Below are positions 10,931-22,670 of a DNA stretch of 64,000 bases, piece by piece. The first letter of the stretch is position 1; the number at the start of each line of letters is the position of its first letter. The stretch spans positions 271,758,047-271,822,046 of the forward strand of contig OY282559.1 in assembly GCA_958295665.1 (NCBI GenBank), read 5' to 3'. The position numbers and the translations under genes were made by a program. The DNA comes from Tipula vernalis (lineage: Eukaryota > Arthropoda > Insecta > Diptera > Tipulidae). The notes below the pieces were generated by a model that was not told the DNA's origin, did not search any database, and saw nothing but the letters and a program-made list of their open reading frames with translations.

Positions 10931-13697
10931 TGTATGTAAAAAAAAAAAAATTTCCTTTTAGCAAATGTAATTTTTTCACTAATGGTTTGTACTATATTTA
11001 TGAACCAAAATAACATTAGTAGGTATCTGACTTAAGCAACACATTGAAATGATGATTCAAGGTAGCGAGCTTAACCTTTCCAGAAGTAACCAGTGGATGA
11101 TCATCGCCATAAAGCCAATTTCATATAGCAATATTTTTTTAGTCAAATACAAACATATTTCGAAACTTTATAATTGTCCCAGTTTTTTTTAAAGACAAAA
11201 TGTTCTGTTTTTTCAAACTTCTTCAGACTTCGTCGACATGAAGAACTGTAATTATAAATATTTGGTCTTTACCAGAAGATTTTAGAAGCACTATGCTGTT
11301 CGGTTGGACTGGGTTGACGACATTCAGCGCAGAATATCTATTAAAAGAAAGAAATAGACTCACTTCTGGTTCTGTATAACCTGAATAATTTTCTACAAGA
11401 TCCTTTTTGGTACATCATGTTTTTGCCCATTTACTGCTGGTGATTTATTTGCGAGAACTACCGTTCAAGGTATTTTTCAAAGCCTAATGTGGCTAAACGA
11501 CATTAGGTACAAACCAGGATATTTCAAAGCAGTACATTTCAATAAAACGAGTCATTTTCCTTCTTTGGAATTGGGATCTTAAAAATAATTCAAACACAAA
11601 ATTTTGACACCTAAATTGTTTCGGATGTAGCTTTGAAATATTCTAAGTCGTTCGAACGGGATCTGTCCTCAAATACATACTACGAATTGGTTTGGCTTTA
11701 AGAGATACTTGTCATTTTAGGATTCAAAATTAATTTTGTAAATTTAATTGTTTTATAGAAATTGTACAATAACAACACCGTTGATTAACAAAGCGTTTCA
11801 CTTCCTTACCACACTTTTAATATTCGCATGTCACTCTGAATTCATATAAAAAAATTCGATTTTCCAACAATGTTTCAATTTCTATATACATATGTGTGTA
11901 CGTAATTTGAAAAAATGTTGATAAAATGTTTGAGCACGAATTGGGATGTATATAAATACCATGTTTTATGAATTGCATTTATTTGATTATAAAGTAATAA
12001 AAGTACATAATTAAAGTAGTTCAATGTACACTTTAAAATAGATCTAACAATATTCCAGAAATTCGCTAATAATGTTGGCCCACAAAAAAAAATCAATTTA
12101 GAGAATTGTTAGTATACAATTCTTTACAAATTGAATAGAGGAAGATTATGATGGACTGAAAAACGTTACACATGAAATTTATCAACGCATTATTAATAAT
12201 CAATTATCAAACAAGCACGCACCTAACTTGAACATAATAACATGAATATTAAATTAAAAGTAAATAATTTAATTGACATACCTATATGTAAATAAATAAT
12301 TAAATTTTGTTTTTTTTAATTAAATTTTAAAAATGGATTAAATATTGTCACGTTAACTTGAAATATTTTTTATTATCCTACTCAAACTCTCATTGCGCTT
12401 ACGATGTGCGCCCATTTTCTTGATTGATCTATAATACTGGCCTCATTATAATTATGTCAATTACAAACATAATATAGAAATGTACAATATAATGTGTACA
12501 GGAAAAAATAAGAACGAATAATCGATCGAAGTACATATGTATTGTGACAGAAATATAAAGTGTTAAAAGGTTTAGTATTTTAATAAAGATATTGATATTT
12601 CCCGTACTGTAGTTTAGTATTTTATTTTTCTACAGGTAATAAAGCGTTTTTATAAAAAAAACATCACACATCCCCAAGTGCCACACATAGCAGTTAAATA
12701 AAGTATTATAATGTTTGTCAATTATTGGTAGCGTTGGCAATACTTTATGAACGTTACAAGTGTAATTTGGATTAGAAAATATTTAGATTTTATCACAAGA
12801 TAGTGTTCAATTGCTAGGTAACTACCCCCCCGATTTCAATGCTAACGGCTCCTCTAAAACATATAATATCGATAAACAACCACCATACCATCAAAGTTCT
12901 ATGTCATGTTCTTGCTATTGTGTGCACTTACGTCATTTCATTTTGGTAACACGCAATTTGTACTATTTCTGTTTATATAATTTCAAAGAATTCTATGCCA
13001 TTAGTTACACGAATTTGGTTGGTGGATAATTTATTGTTTACAAATTTTATGATTTCTTCAATCAAAGTTTTAAGTCAATATCCCAGTATGGGCAAGGTAA
13101 TTTCTTTGTCTAGACTCTAGACTTTTATCACTTCACCACTGGTAATTTGAAAGATTTTGTTTTTGTTTACAAGTAGAAATAAGCAAACAGAAATCAATCT
13201 GAAATTAGTAGAAAAGGTGTAAAAATCGTTGAAATATGCAGACAGCGAATTGGTATAGGTTTACAGTGACAAAAACAAAGATTATTGATTTTCAATATTT
13301 ACAAAGGAGTTAAATACTGTTTGCTTCTTTTAAAATACTTTATCTAATACTGTACCTAAACTATCTAACGAATCTACCTATTTTTAATTGGCTTGAATGG
13401 AATGTGAATCATTAAAGATTACCTGATAAACAGAAGATTAAAATGGAGAGGGGAAACCGTGAAAAATTTATTTACATTTCAGTAAAATTTATTAATCTGC
13501 AAATACTTTTAAATTTGAAAAATTCTTAAGTTTCAATGCGAATTGGCATTCTGTGTTGGGGCGATATCCCAAAAAAAAAAAAAAAAAGAATCCCCAAAAA
13601 TGAAGTTTTTTTTAATAACGCAAACTAAAACTACAAATATTTATTTTTGAATCAAATTGGGTAATTTATTTTGAAGGTTTATCGATGCCCATTTATA
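10931..13697. other. AT-rich DNA, no gene seen
   Basis: Only short chance frames occur (for example 11,875-12,096 minus and 12,811-13,029 plus), without domains or known motifs. A 16-base A run lies near 13,571. Confidence 0.45.
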
Positions 13698-14066
13698 CTA
13701 TATATGAAAAATGATATCACTCAAATATTCACCACGGCTGGATTTACAGACGTCGATCTGATGGTCAAAATTTTTTATGACATTTTCCAATAGGGACGTT
13801 TCTATGACATTTATCTCGTCAATGATGTTGTTTTTTAGGTCTTGGATGGTGGCTAGACTATCAACGGACGCTTTGCTTTTCAAAAATTGACTTAAAAAGT
13901 AATCTAATGGCGTTAAATCGCATGATCTTGCAGGCCAATTCACATTTCCGCGACGCGAAATTATGCGATTTTCGAAGAACCTTTGCAATTCGTCCATATT
14001 CTCAATAAGTTTAACACGGTATTTATTCGAGTACGACTTCATATTAAAGCGATAAATGGCAAACAT
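13698..14066 (-). pseudogene. C-terminal fragment of a Tc1/mariner-like (DDE) transposase
   Basis: A 122-codon minus-strand frame contains NWPARSCDLTPLDYFL, the block around the third catalytic acidic residue in an intron-less insect DDE transposase family related to Tc1/mariner and IS630. It is followed by the usual helical tail with LLENVIKNF and SRGEYLSDIIFH. The N-terminal DNA-binding domain and first two catalytic residues are missing. The frame starts in sequence unlike the family at residues 1-10. The surrounding non-coding sequence on its 5' side (14,145-14,260) recurs inverted at 26,185-26,290, which suggests a shared element end. Confidence 0.75.
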
Positions 14067-14144
14067 TCAATTAACAAAATGACATGAAATGACAGAAAAC
14101 AAACATGGCATCTTTGCAAATTTATTGCATTATGGCAACCCTTT

Positions 14145-14260
14145 ATAACAAAAATATTATTTTAATTCGTTTTATGCCTTAGAGGATGAGGGCTCCAAAC
14201 TCCCGCTTTGACGATTTTTTGAGATTCTCACATTCATAGAAATTAGAACATTTTTCAAAA
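14145..14260 (-). repeat. Dispersed repeat, copy 1 (inverted partner at 26,185)
   Basis: Read on the minus strand, this block matches 26,185-26,290 nearly base for base over about 100 bp, sharing GTTCTAATTTCTATGAATG and GCATAAAACGAATTAAAAT. A second weak similarity (TTTTTGGGGATT) lies about 600 bp further on here, near 13,580, but only about 25 bp further on in the other copy. The second copy could therefore be an internally deleted version of a transposase-bearing element. Confidence 0.65.
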
Positions 14261-14295
14261 ATCTTTCTTCTGTAATAATTCACCTACTAAAATCA

Positions 14296-15228
14296 AAGCT
14301 TACCTAAATATACAAGCCGTCAGGTTCAGACCAATTTTAAAAGAAGCTTAATTTAAGGGGAATACATTTTACGATTTCCCATAAGAACCCATGTAAAATT
14401 GAACATTTTTGATTAAAATTTTATGAATGAAAAATACTCGTAAGAGAAAATATTTTTAGGTTTATATTTAAATTAAACCAATAACTTAATTTTAGTAATT
14501 TGATTAAAATAATTAAAATAAAATTGTTCAAATTTACTTTTTCTTTGTATTTACTTGAATTAATTTTCGAGTTTTTAATTGAGCTGATGAATTCTTTTTG
14601 TTAAACCCATTTCCACCGTTAGTGATAGGAATATCATTATTCAAATTTATTTAAATCACCAAATGCCTGTTTCGATATTATTGCAATTTTTGAATTTGAA
14701 GACAAACGCATCGTCCGAATGATCGTCCGATGATTGTATAACGCATGCTCCTTAAATTTTTATTTACTAAATTATATTCCTAACTCGCTAAAACTTTATT
14801 TTGAATTGTTTTGCTGAAATGTCAATTTATTTCAATTTTTTATTACCGCAATTTCAAACACGAAAACTACACGTCCATTTTGTTTTTTTAAACATATTTA
14901 ATTAGTCGAGTTTATAAGTGTCACTAATGACTTATTATAAAAAAAACATGCACGAAAGGTGTGAGGTCGTGACGTGTAAAGATGTGTTTGTAAATAAAGG
15001 GGTTTTAGTAAAACATTAATTAAATATCTATAAACAATATTTTATTGATTGATTTTCAAATCATATATTACGTAGAAATCAAGATTTTTCATTTAACAAA
15101 AACGATATTAAAAAAACATAACTTTTCATAAGATTTGTATGAAAAATCCATTTTTTTTTGTCTTTCTATCCCTCTTACATTAAGTTCAAATTTTATCCTG
15201 ACGGCTTGTATATTTAGGAATGCTTTGC
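14296..15228. repeat. Pair of inverted ~70-bp repeats
   Basis: The block CCTAAATATACAAGCCGTC at about 14,303-14,330 recurs inverted at about 15,192-15,222. Weaker similarity extends for another ~40 bp (TTAAT.TAAG.GG.A.A) on one side. The intervening ~850 bp is AT-rich without a gene. The right copy lies just beyond the Tigger pseudogene. Confidence 0.55.
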
Positions 15229-15386
15229 TAAAATGTCTAAATTTTGATGGCTTCGTCGATTTTACAGAAAAAATGTTTAAGATTCGTTGCATTTAGATTT
15301 GTTTAAACAACACAATCGTTCGTATTATCCTCTGAATCGGAAGAAATTTTATGCGTTAGCGTGGCTTGAATCCCTGATACTACTAA

Positions 15387-16557
15387 TTAATCTTGAGTAT
15401 CCTTTATAACGTTGGAAATCCCTTCTTCGTCAATTCCATCTATTCCTGCATCGTTTGCCATTGACACGAACATTTCTCTCACATTAATGATGTCTATTTC
15501 TGCAGTATCTTTTACAATTTCGGGCCAAATTTCCTCCTTACAGCATTCATTGTAGATTTTTCTATGTTTGTCCAAACTAACCCTATATTTTCTATAGATT
15601 TGTTTAAATCATATTTTTTCCACACCTCAATTAATGATAGATCGCTGTTTTTCTCGCTCTCATCTATAATAAACTTAACATTATATCGTATATAATTGGA
15701 TTTAAATGCTGCTATCAAGCCTTGATCCATCGGTTGAATAAGGCTGGTTATGTATGGTGGCAAAAACACAATTTTTATGCTGTTACTAATTTCCTGAAGA
15801 GATTGTGGATGTCCTGGAGCTTATCAAGGAGCAGTAACGCTTTGTTATCAAAGTTCATCTGCCTGTTGTAATTTTCGATAGCAGAAAAAAAGGTCATCGA
15901 AGCTGATCATCCAAGCTTTAGAATTTGATTGATAATAAACTGGTAATACATAGTGATTTTGCAACGTTCTTTAGAGCTCTTGGATTTTTGGATCTTCCAA
16001 TTAGACAACGCTTCAACAAGTCACCCGATGCATTACCTCCTAGCACAAGAATGATTCTTTCTTTCGATGCATGGTGAAATATAAGTTCGGTCCGGTAGCT
16101 TTTTCCAGTTCAAGGCAGTTTCGCCAAAATTATATATTTGTTCAGGACGATATCCACCTTCTTGAATTATTTTTTTAAGCTCTGGAGCTTCAGTATCCGC
16201 AGCTTCACCCGATTTTTTAATGGAATGCAAATGATACCGTTTTTGGAATTTCTCTAACCAACCGTTACTTGCCACAAACTTATTTTCCACGGTTTCTATA
16301 GCTTCTGTTGACGTTGACTGTTTTTCTAATTCTTGTTGTTTTAGCTCGTTCTAAATTCTTAAAGCTTTTTCTTTGTTGATTGAACCATATATTGGACAAT
16401 TACGTTCATTTTGATAATTTATCCAATTTCACTCGATTGCTTGATGATAGTTGAAATCGTGGACTTTTTAATGCTTAGTGCATTAGCAATAAACGTTGTC
16501 TTTTCCCGCTCCAGAATTATTATTTTTTGAGACTTTTTTATCTATATTTGTCGACAT
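15387..16557 (-). pseudogene. Broken Tigger/pogo-type transposase
   Basis: Minus-strand remnant of a pogo-superfamily DDE transposase, a TA-targeting cut-and-paste enzyme. From the probable start at 16,557 there is a disrupted N-terminal DNA-binding region. At 16,290-16,033 the frame holds the CENP-B-like second DNA-binding segment (NGWLEKFQKRYHL) and the first catalytic block, in which the expected Asp is Gly (NFGETALNWKKLP). The second catalytic block survives near 15,800-15,840. The third, SLIQPMDQG, is intact at about 15,745-15,710. A C-terminal acidic tail ends at 15,387. Frameshifts near 16,030, 15,770 and 15,540 plus the Asp-to-Gly change make it inactive. Confidence 0.8.
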
Positions 16558-16859
16558 TTTAAAATGACATTTTAATTACTATGCACAACAAGAATAAGCA
16601 TTACCTATAGCAATAAACGTTGTATAATTCACATACTATTCGACACTAAGCTTAGCATGTAACTAAATTATTATTGTATCCAAATAAAAAGAAATTAAAA
16701 ATAAATGAATGGTACTTTACCGTTTTATAGAAACACAAATTAAAAAAATGAGAAAATGTAGATAGAAAACTAAAAATTCTCTCTGAAAATATTTTAGGAC
16801 GCTCATTTATTTTGTAATTTTTTTTGGTTGTTTTATGTATTTACTACAAAAAAGGTGAA

Positions 16860-16970
16860 TTTAAAAAAATCGTTAATTCGAGGAATGAAGTTCGTAATAC
16901 GAGGTTTTTCAACAATTTTGGATGTTCGTTAATTCGAGGATTCGTTATTCGAGGCCTCTATAACTTTCTA
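16860..16970. repeat. Terminal region of the Tigger element
   Basis: Read on the minus strand from about 16,968, the sequence begins CCTCGAATAACGAATCCTCG. This resembles pogo/Tigger terminal repeats and recurs in variant form ~50 bp further in (CCTCGTATTACGAAC, ATTCCTCGAATTAACGA). No matching opposite terminus was found near 14.9-15.1 kb, so that end is lost or degraded. Confidence 0.6.
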
Positions 16971-16989
16971 TCTCTCTCTTTCGTCTAAG

Positions 16990-17355
16990 AAGGCACTTCA
17001 GTCAAAAAAAAAAAAAAAAATCCAACCAAAAGGTAGTTTTGTCCAAAAATTTGAAACCAAAATGTCTTTCAAGAAGGTTGTTCAGTCCAACTACACAAAG
17101 GGCATTTCAGTCAAACTGTTTTATGACTGAAACGCCTTTCGTTTTTTGACTAAAATGTTTTTAACTCTATTCCCGGAGAACAATTTTGCCTGAACTTTCT
17201 TTTTATTTGTTTGACTGAATTTCCTTTTCTAAAGGTATTTCAGTCAGAAATTCAAAAAGAACCCCAGTCAAAAAAGTTTTGACTTGAATGCCTATTTTGA
17301 CTGGGTTGCCTTTTAATTTTTGACTGAAATATTTTTGACTGAAATTCCCGTAGCA
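16990..17355. repeat. Cluster of short TTTGACTGAAATGCC-type repeats in both orientations
   Basis: A dozen or so imperfect copies of TTTGACTGAAATGCCTTT and its reverse complement (GGCATTTCAGTCAAA) fill about 360 bp, for example near 17,098-17,118, 17,125-17,145, 17,236-17,252, 17,275-17,300 and 17,320-17,345. There is no coding frame. It could be a foldback element or a short-motif satellite; an A run of 17 lies at its left edge. Confidence 0.6.
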
Positions 17356-18570
17356 GTTGCTTTTAATATTTGTGTTTTACGACATTTAAAATAAAAAAAT
17401 AACTTTTCGTGGTAAATTCGTTTTATGAATAATAGATCAAATTAGGATATTAAATTTGACAGGCTACCGAGAAAGTCATAGCTAGTTTGTACAGATAATA
17501 AAAGCCAAGATAATAAGATTTATCATTTATGAAACCGCAAACATATCATAATACGAGAAAACCGCGCAATATTTGATAAACATGGGCAATTTAAAAGATT
17601 AAATTTAAGATTAAACAACATTAAGCACATACAATGTCTATAATCAAATTAGCAAATCTGGCATAAAAATCTCTGTGTGGCTAGTAATTATAAAATTTAA
17701 TTTGTAAAAAATATTGTACGCTTTATGATTTCTCAGCGACAGATAGTAGGTAAACATATTTTTACATTATATAACACACATAATATCAATGTCAGTGCAC
17801 TTAAGTGGCAAATCGTGTGTTTATAAGTAGTTTAGAATTATATAAATTGCGCGACCACCTAAACACAAATATAAGCATAAAAATAGAGTGCGCGCACGCA
17901 CAAAATTCTAAATTTAAAATTGATTACGTGATACGTGTGCGCCGCAGCTGAATAATTGATAAATTTTTTTAATTTTATTTAATGTAATAATAATTGGAAT
18001 TCCACACGACATTTGACATTTATGGTCATCCGTGCAATCATTTTAATTGACTTCCATTAATGTCTCTTATCAATTAATAGTATTTCAATTTTTTATATTA
18101 TTTATTACAAATATTTTGATTTGTATTTTCTAAATATGTACATTTACTCTATAATAACTAATCACATTTCACTTTCGATTAGGGGTCTTTGAATCGACGT
18201 TTCTATAAATGAATTATAATCAGAATGTGTAGCCTAGATGTGTTTATAAGGAATTTTCTGTATTATACATACGTGTTTTCAATGACATTCATTTGAGAAT
18301 ATACAGTTCTTATAATTTTTTACTTTAATTGAAATGTTTGGTTTATTATATATATAGGGACAAAGGGGATTTGTCGACAAACGGTCACATTTTTACACGG
18401 CAATTTTGTTTGTCGACTTCTTGTGATTTCTTTTTTTTTTCAACTATAAATCCATATTCAAAAGATGACAAAATTTACAGTAAAAATGTTGAAGATTGTT
18501 TGATACTTTGCGGCCAAATTTGTGGAACAATTGTCAATAGATTGTGAAATATTTGTAATTTTTATATTTT
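17356..18570. other. AT-rich DNA, no gene seen
   Basis: No domain-bearing frame. A GC-richer patch with CGCGCACGCAC and CGTGTGCGCCGCAG words at 17,890-17,950 stands out from the background but has no assignable function. Confidence 0.4.
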
Positions 18571-18574
18571 TATA

Positions 18575-19811
18575 ATAATAATAATAATAATTTAAAAAAT
18601 AAAGAGAAAATAAAAAAAAGTAACCTAAACAAAACCATTATAAATCAAATGAATATTAGGAGGTTCAAATAGCCACAACTTAACAAGGTTCAAAAACGAT
18701 TTGGAATTAATTTGGTGCCTAATACCAAGCGGGAGGTTGTTGAAAAATGATGGTGCACTAACCAGAAAATGCCTTCTGAAATATTCAAGGAAAAAATAAG
18801 GTACATCAAAATAAACGTAACACACGAAATACATACAAATGTTGCACAGATAAAACTCTCAAATTCGTAAATAAAGGCCAAGCTGAAACAAAAATAGATT
18901 TAAAACTAATAATACGAATTGCACGTTTCTGAGCAGTTATGAGAGTTTTTAAAGTTGACATAATATAACAACCGCCCCAACATAATAAACCATACTCCAA
19001 CCTAGAATTGAAACAGCCCGCGGGTGCAACTTTTCGTAATAAATATAAAATTCTTAAAGAATTATTTAGAGATTGCTTAACATATTCAATATGAAGCTTC
19101 CAATTTAGATTGCTGTCCAGAGTTACACCAAGTTATGTGTAGCTCTCAATAGGCTCAATTAATAAACATGAGTTAGAACAATTTACAATATTGCATGAAG
19201 CACAATGATACATAATTACAGGTGGAATGGAAGAACCGAAACCAATTCTAAAAAACATAATTTTAGTTTTCTCATGGTGATCAACCATATCAAAGGCCTT
19301 TTTTATATCAATAAAAGTGACATATGAACTGAACTAAGGCATTCAATTAAAGCCGATTCAGTAGAAAATTTACGTCTGAAACCGTGCTGGCAATTACTTA
19401 TAATATTATGTTTATCCAAGAATATAATCATCCTAAATTTCATGACTTTCTTAAGGATCTTGAATAAAACAGGTTGTAACGTAATTGGCCGATAGTTGTT
19501 CATATCAGATCGGGAACCCTTCTTAAAAAGTGGTAAGACTGCAGCAGTCTGAAAAATTTCCGGCACAACACCACTTTCGAAACTATACGATTAAAAATAT
19601 GTTTTAAAACTGGGCTAACTGTATTTGCAACTTCCTTTAATAAATGGTTACTAATTACAAAAATATCTTGAGTGTAACTACATTTCAGAGAATGAAAAGC
19701 CAACACAATCTGATATTCATTAATTGGGTGGAAAAAAAAATGTTTCCTCTACATAAAAATTATCGAAAAACTCTAGATTACGCTTTGTATTAGGTACATC
19801 AGATTTGAGGT
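18575..19811 (-). pseudogene. 3' part of a CR1/L2-like non-LTR retrotransposon (RT end and tail)
   Basis: Minus-strand end of a non-LTR ORF2. Positions 19,566-19,303 encode the finger/palm start of the reverse transcriptase (FKKGSRSDMNNYRPITLQ, then QHGFRRKFSTESAL) leading to the IKKAFDMVDH block near 19,290. Directly after it (about 19,270) the sequence jumps to the post-palm region (EKTK..FF), so the catalytic Y-A-D-D segment is deleted. Positions 19,000-18,625 hold the conserved C-terminal part (WGGCYIMSTLKTLI, QKRAIRII, and FFNNLPLGIRHQ). The element ends in a (TTA)n microsatellite at 18,575-18,592, which fits a non-LTR 3' tail. The rest of the same element continues beyond the piggyBac at 22,218. 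Confidence 0.8.
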
Positions 19812-19815
19812 TTAA

Positions 19816-22213
19816 CCCTTAAACGCTGTTGGGGTCCTATACGACCCCGAGGGGAATTTTAACTTATTATGACTTTTTTGTTAATTGACAATACAAAGTG
19901 ATATTTCTTGATTTTTATTATTTTATATGATGCTATACATAATTGAGTATAACGGTTAATAATTATTGATATTATCTATACATCGCCATACTATTACACT
20001 AGGGACGTTTGGGGTCTTATAAGGCCCTAGACTAAATGTTGGTTATACACTTTATTTTCATGAATTTTTTTCTAGTGAAATAGTAAAAACTGTGGTTTTC
20101 GAAATTCAACGACATACGTAACACGAAAAAATTACGAATATTTCATATGTTACATGAGCAAATTACGAATAGTTTTGATTTTTGTAATTCAGTACATTGT
20201 GTGATTTTGGCAAGACATAACATTTTTCTGTGGTACTTACAAAAGTGTTTGATTTTTATTAGTGTTATTACTGTTTTATTATTATTATTATTATTTTGTT
20301 GGTAAGAAAAAATAAAACAAAAGTTTACTGTTACTAACAAATATTCATAAGTTACCGTTGTGCTGATTGTCAGATTTGAGCTATGGAGTTTGAAATCGAA
20401 ACTGATTTTGAAGAAGATATTTCCGAAAGTGAGGACGATTTTGAATTGGTTATACCAGAAACTTCGTTTGATAGCAGTGAAGAAATTACTAATCAGAATC
20501 AAACTGAAAATGTAATCAATTTAGCTTGTAAGAATAATGATATTGTATGGAGTTCGATCGCGCCTACACTTATCGGTCATACTTCGACATCAAATATAAT
20601 AAAAAAATGTACCAAATGGACCAACTTCATATGCCACCGCTCGAGCAACTACTTTATAATAAAAGTTTTTAGTTTATTTCCTGCCTCCTATTGAAAAAAT
20701 TATTTTAGATATGACAAACAAGGAGGGTGCTAAAATTTATGGTGAAAAATGGATAAACATTGATTATGTGGACCTACATGGTTATATAGGACTCATGATT
20801 TTAGCTGGAGTATATCGCTCAAATCATGAATCTCTACTAAAATTATGGGATGATAAATTAGGAAGGCCTATATTTCGCGCTACTATGTCGTTGGAAAAAT
20901 TTAAGCAGTTATCACGAGTTATATGTTTCGATGACAAAGATACAAGGCAAAATAGAAAAACTTATGATAAAATCGCTCCAATACGCGATATATGGAATCT
21001 ATGGGTTGTGATTTTGCCTAAGCTCTATAATCCTGGGTATAATGTAACAGTAGATGAGCAATTAATATAATTTAGAGAAGGTGTCACTTCCGTCAATATA
21101 TTCCATCCAAGCCAGCGAGATATGGAATAAAAACATTGGTCGTTTGTGACAGTAAATCGTCTTATGCCTGGAACATTCAAGTCTACATAGGAAAAATTGG
21201 AGACAAACCGGAAAAGAATCAAGGTTGCCGAGTTGTCCTTGATCTAAATTTCGCTTTGAAAGGTCAAAATATAACCTGCGATAATTTTTTTACCAGTTAC
21301 AATTTAGGGCATATGTTATACTTAAAAGAAATTTAACGATGTTGGGCACTATTAGAAAAAAAAACGAAATTCCGACACTACTAACGCAGGTGAAAAACGT
21401 TCCAGTTCATACCTCTAGATTTGCGTTTTCTGATAATACAACAATTTTGTCTTATGTTCCTAAAAAATATAAAAATGTGTTGTTGATAAGCACTCTACAT
21501 AAAACCGATGATATAAGTAATAGAGCAGATAAAAAACCTCTTATGATTCTTGCTTATAATAAAACTAAGGGAGCTGTTGATACATTAGACCAGATGGTCG
21601 CATCGTATTCATGCAAAAGAAGAACAGCTCGATGGCCTGTCGCGATATTTTCAAACATTGTTGACGTTTCAGCGTATAATTCATTCGTAATTTGGTGTGA
21701 AATTTTCCCGAATTATCATAAAAATAAGACCCACAAACGACGCATTTTCTTAGAGGATTTGGGTCTAAACCTTATAGAACCGCTAATACGTAGAAGAGAA
21801 ACATTACCGCGAGGTCCTTCGGCAAAAAACATTGTTCTTTGGATACTCTATCAAACTGATACTGCGAGTTCAGAGACTGAAAGTCAACCATCTACTTCTT
21901 CGGCTGTTAGATCTAATCAGGCAAAGCGTAGACGGTGCAATATCTGTCCAAGAAAATCGGACACTAAATATGATATTCGATGTGAGAAATGCAATAATTT
22001 TGCTTGTAAGCATTAAAATATTTTTGTACTAAATATTCAACATAGGTCTTACATACAATATGTAACACATATTTTTGCGTAATAATTAAATAAATTGAAT
22101 TTTGGAAATTAAATTAGTTTTTTTTATTAATAACAGGAAAGTAATATCTACGTATATTTAAAAATGTAATGGGGTCCTATGCGACCCCAAACATATTTAG
22201 TGTAAGGTAATTG
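19816..22213 (+). mobile_element. piggyBac element, 2.4 kb, flanked by TTAA
   Basis: A complete but mutated piggyBac transposon. TTAA stands on both sides (19,812-19,815 and 22,214-22,217), the hallmark of this superfamily, and the non-LTR element continues across the empty site. The left end begins CCCTTAAACGC. Both ends carry an 18-bp near-palindrome, GGGGTCCTATACGACCCC (about 19,830-19,849) and a close variant near 22,171-22,190. A third degraded copy lies near 20,011-20,030. The outermost bases of the two ends are only weakly alike, so the terminal inverted repeat has decayed or one end is altered. Confidence 0.9.
20383..22016 (+). pseudogene. piggyBac transposase, frameshifted
   Basis: Encodes a DDE transposase that excises its element precisely from TTAA sites. 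The start at 20,383 opens an acidic N-terminus followed by IVWSSIAP. After a shift near 20,690 the main domain continues. The three catalytic Asp are all present: NVTVDEQ near 21,050, TCDNFF at 21,280, and AVDTLDQM at 21,579. The C-terminal Cys-rich zinc-binding domain (CNICPRKSDTKYDIRCEKC) ends with a stop at 22,016. Damage: the 20,690 shift, an in-frame TAA at about 21,068, a shift near 21,085-21,135 and another near 21,310-21,335. The final 225-codon frame is clean. Residues are well preserved, so inactivation looks fairly recent. Confidence 0.9.
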
Positions 22214-22217
22214 TTAA

Positions 22218-22670
22218 CATCATCTAAGGGTAAACCCACTTTGCCAAAAAAATTGCTAAGCTCATTAATAACATCTGAGGAATTTATGAACATATCACCA
22301 CCCCTGGAGATAATGGACCTTATGTGGTTCCCAGACTTATTGCTTTGCAACGTATCGTTAATTGTACGCCACATTTGTTTCGGGTTATTACCGCAGATAT
22401 CAAACTTTTTACTGTAGTAGGCCTCCCGAGCATCTTCTTCTTTTTGTTTCACTTGATTTTCATTTAATCGCTTAGCTTTTCTCAACAACTAGTTTTTACG
22501 ATTGATTATGTTCAGCAAAGTTATAGAAATCCACGGCTTTTTACGGCTGTGCGATGTATTTAATTGCAAACAAGCTGATAAAACGTCGTTCCAAATATCT
22601 AAAAATAATTTAGTGGCAATAGCTGGATCAGCCATACTAAAGACGCTGGAAAAGTCAACAGCACCTAATA
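22218..22670 (-). pseudogene. Middle of the CR1/L2-like ORF2 (endonuclease-RT linker)
   Basis: Minus-strand stretch between endonuclease and RT. It encodes the typical basic, Trp-containing linker of CR1/jockey-type ORF2 proteins (KPWIS near 22,540, then KQKEEDAREAYYSKKF and NPKQMWRTIN), ending near the piggyBac TTAA. A stop near 22,490 interrupts it. Its sense and position match the endonuclease at 23,963-24,650 and the RT at 18,600-19,811, so the three pieces are one element split by the mariner and the piggyBac. Confidence 0.75.

Noticed and set aside
16990..17355. CRISPR-like array of short repeats
   Set aside because: Repeats occur in both orientations with irregular spacing in a eukaryotic, transposon-rich context; not a CRISPR.
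20143..20502. 119-codon minus frame at the start of the piggyBac
   Set aside because: Low-complexity Asn/Lys/Phe text overlapping the transposase start in antisense; no motif.
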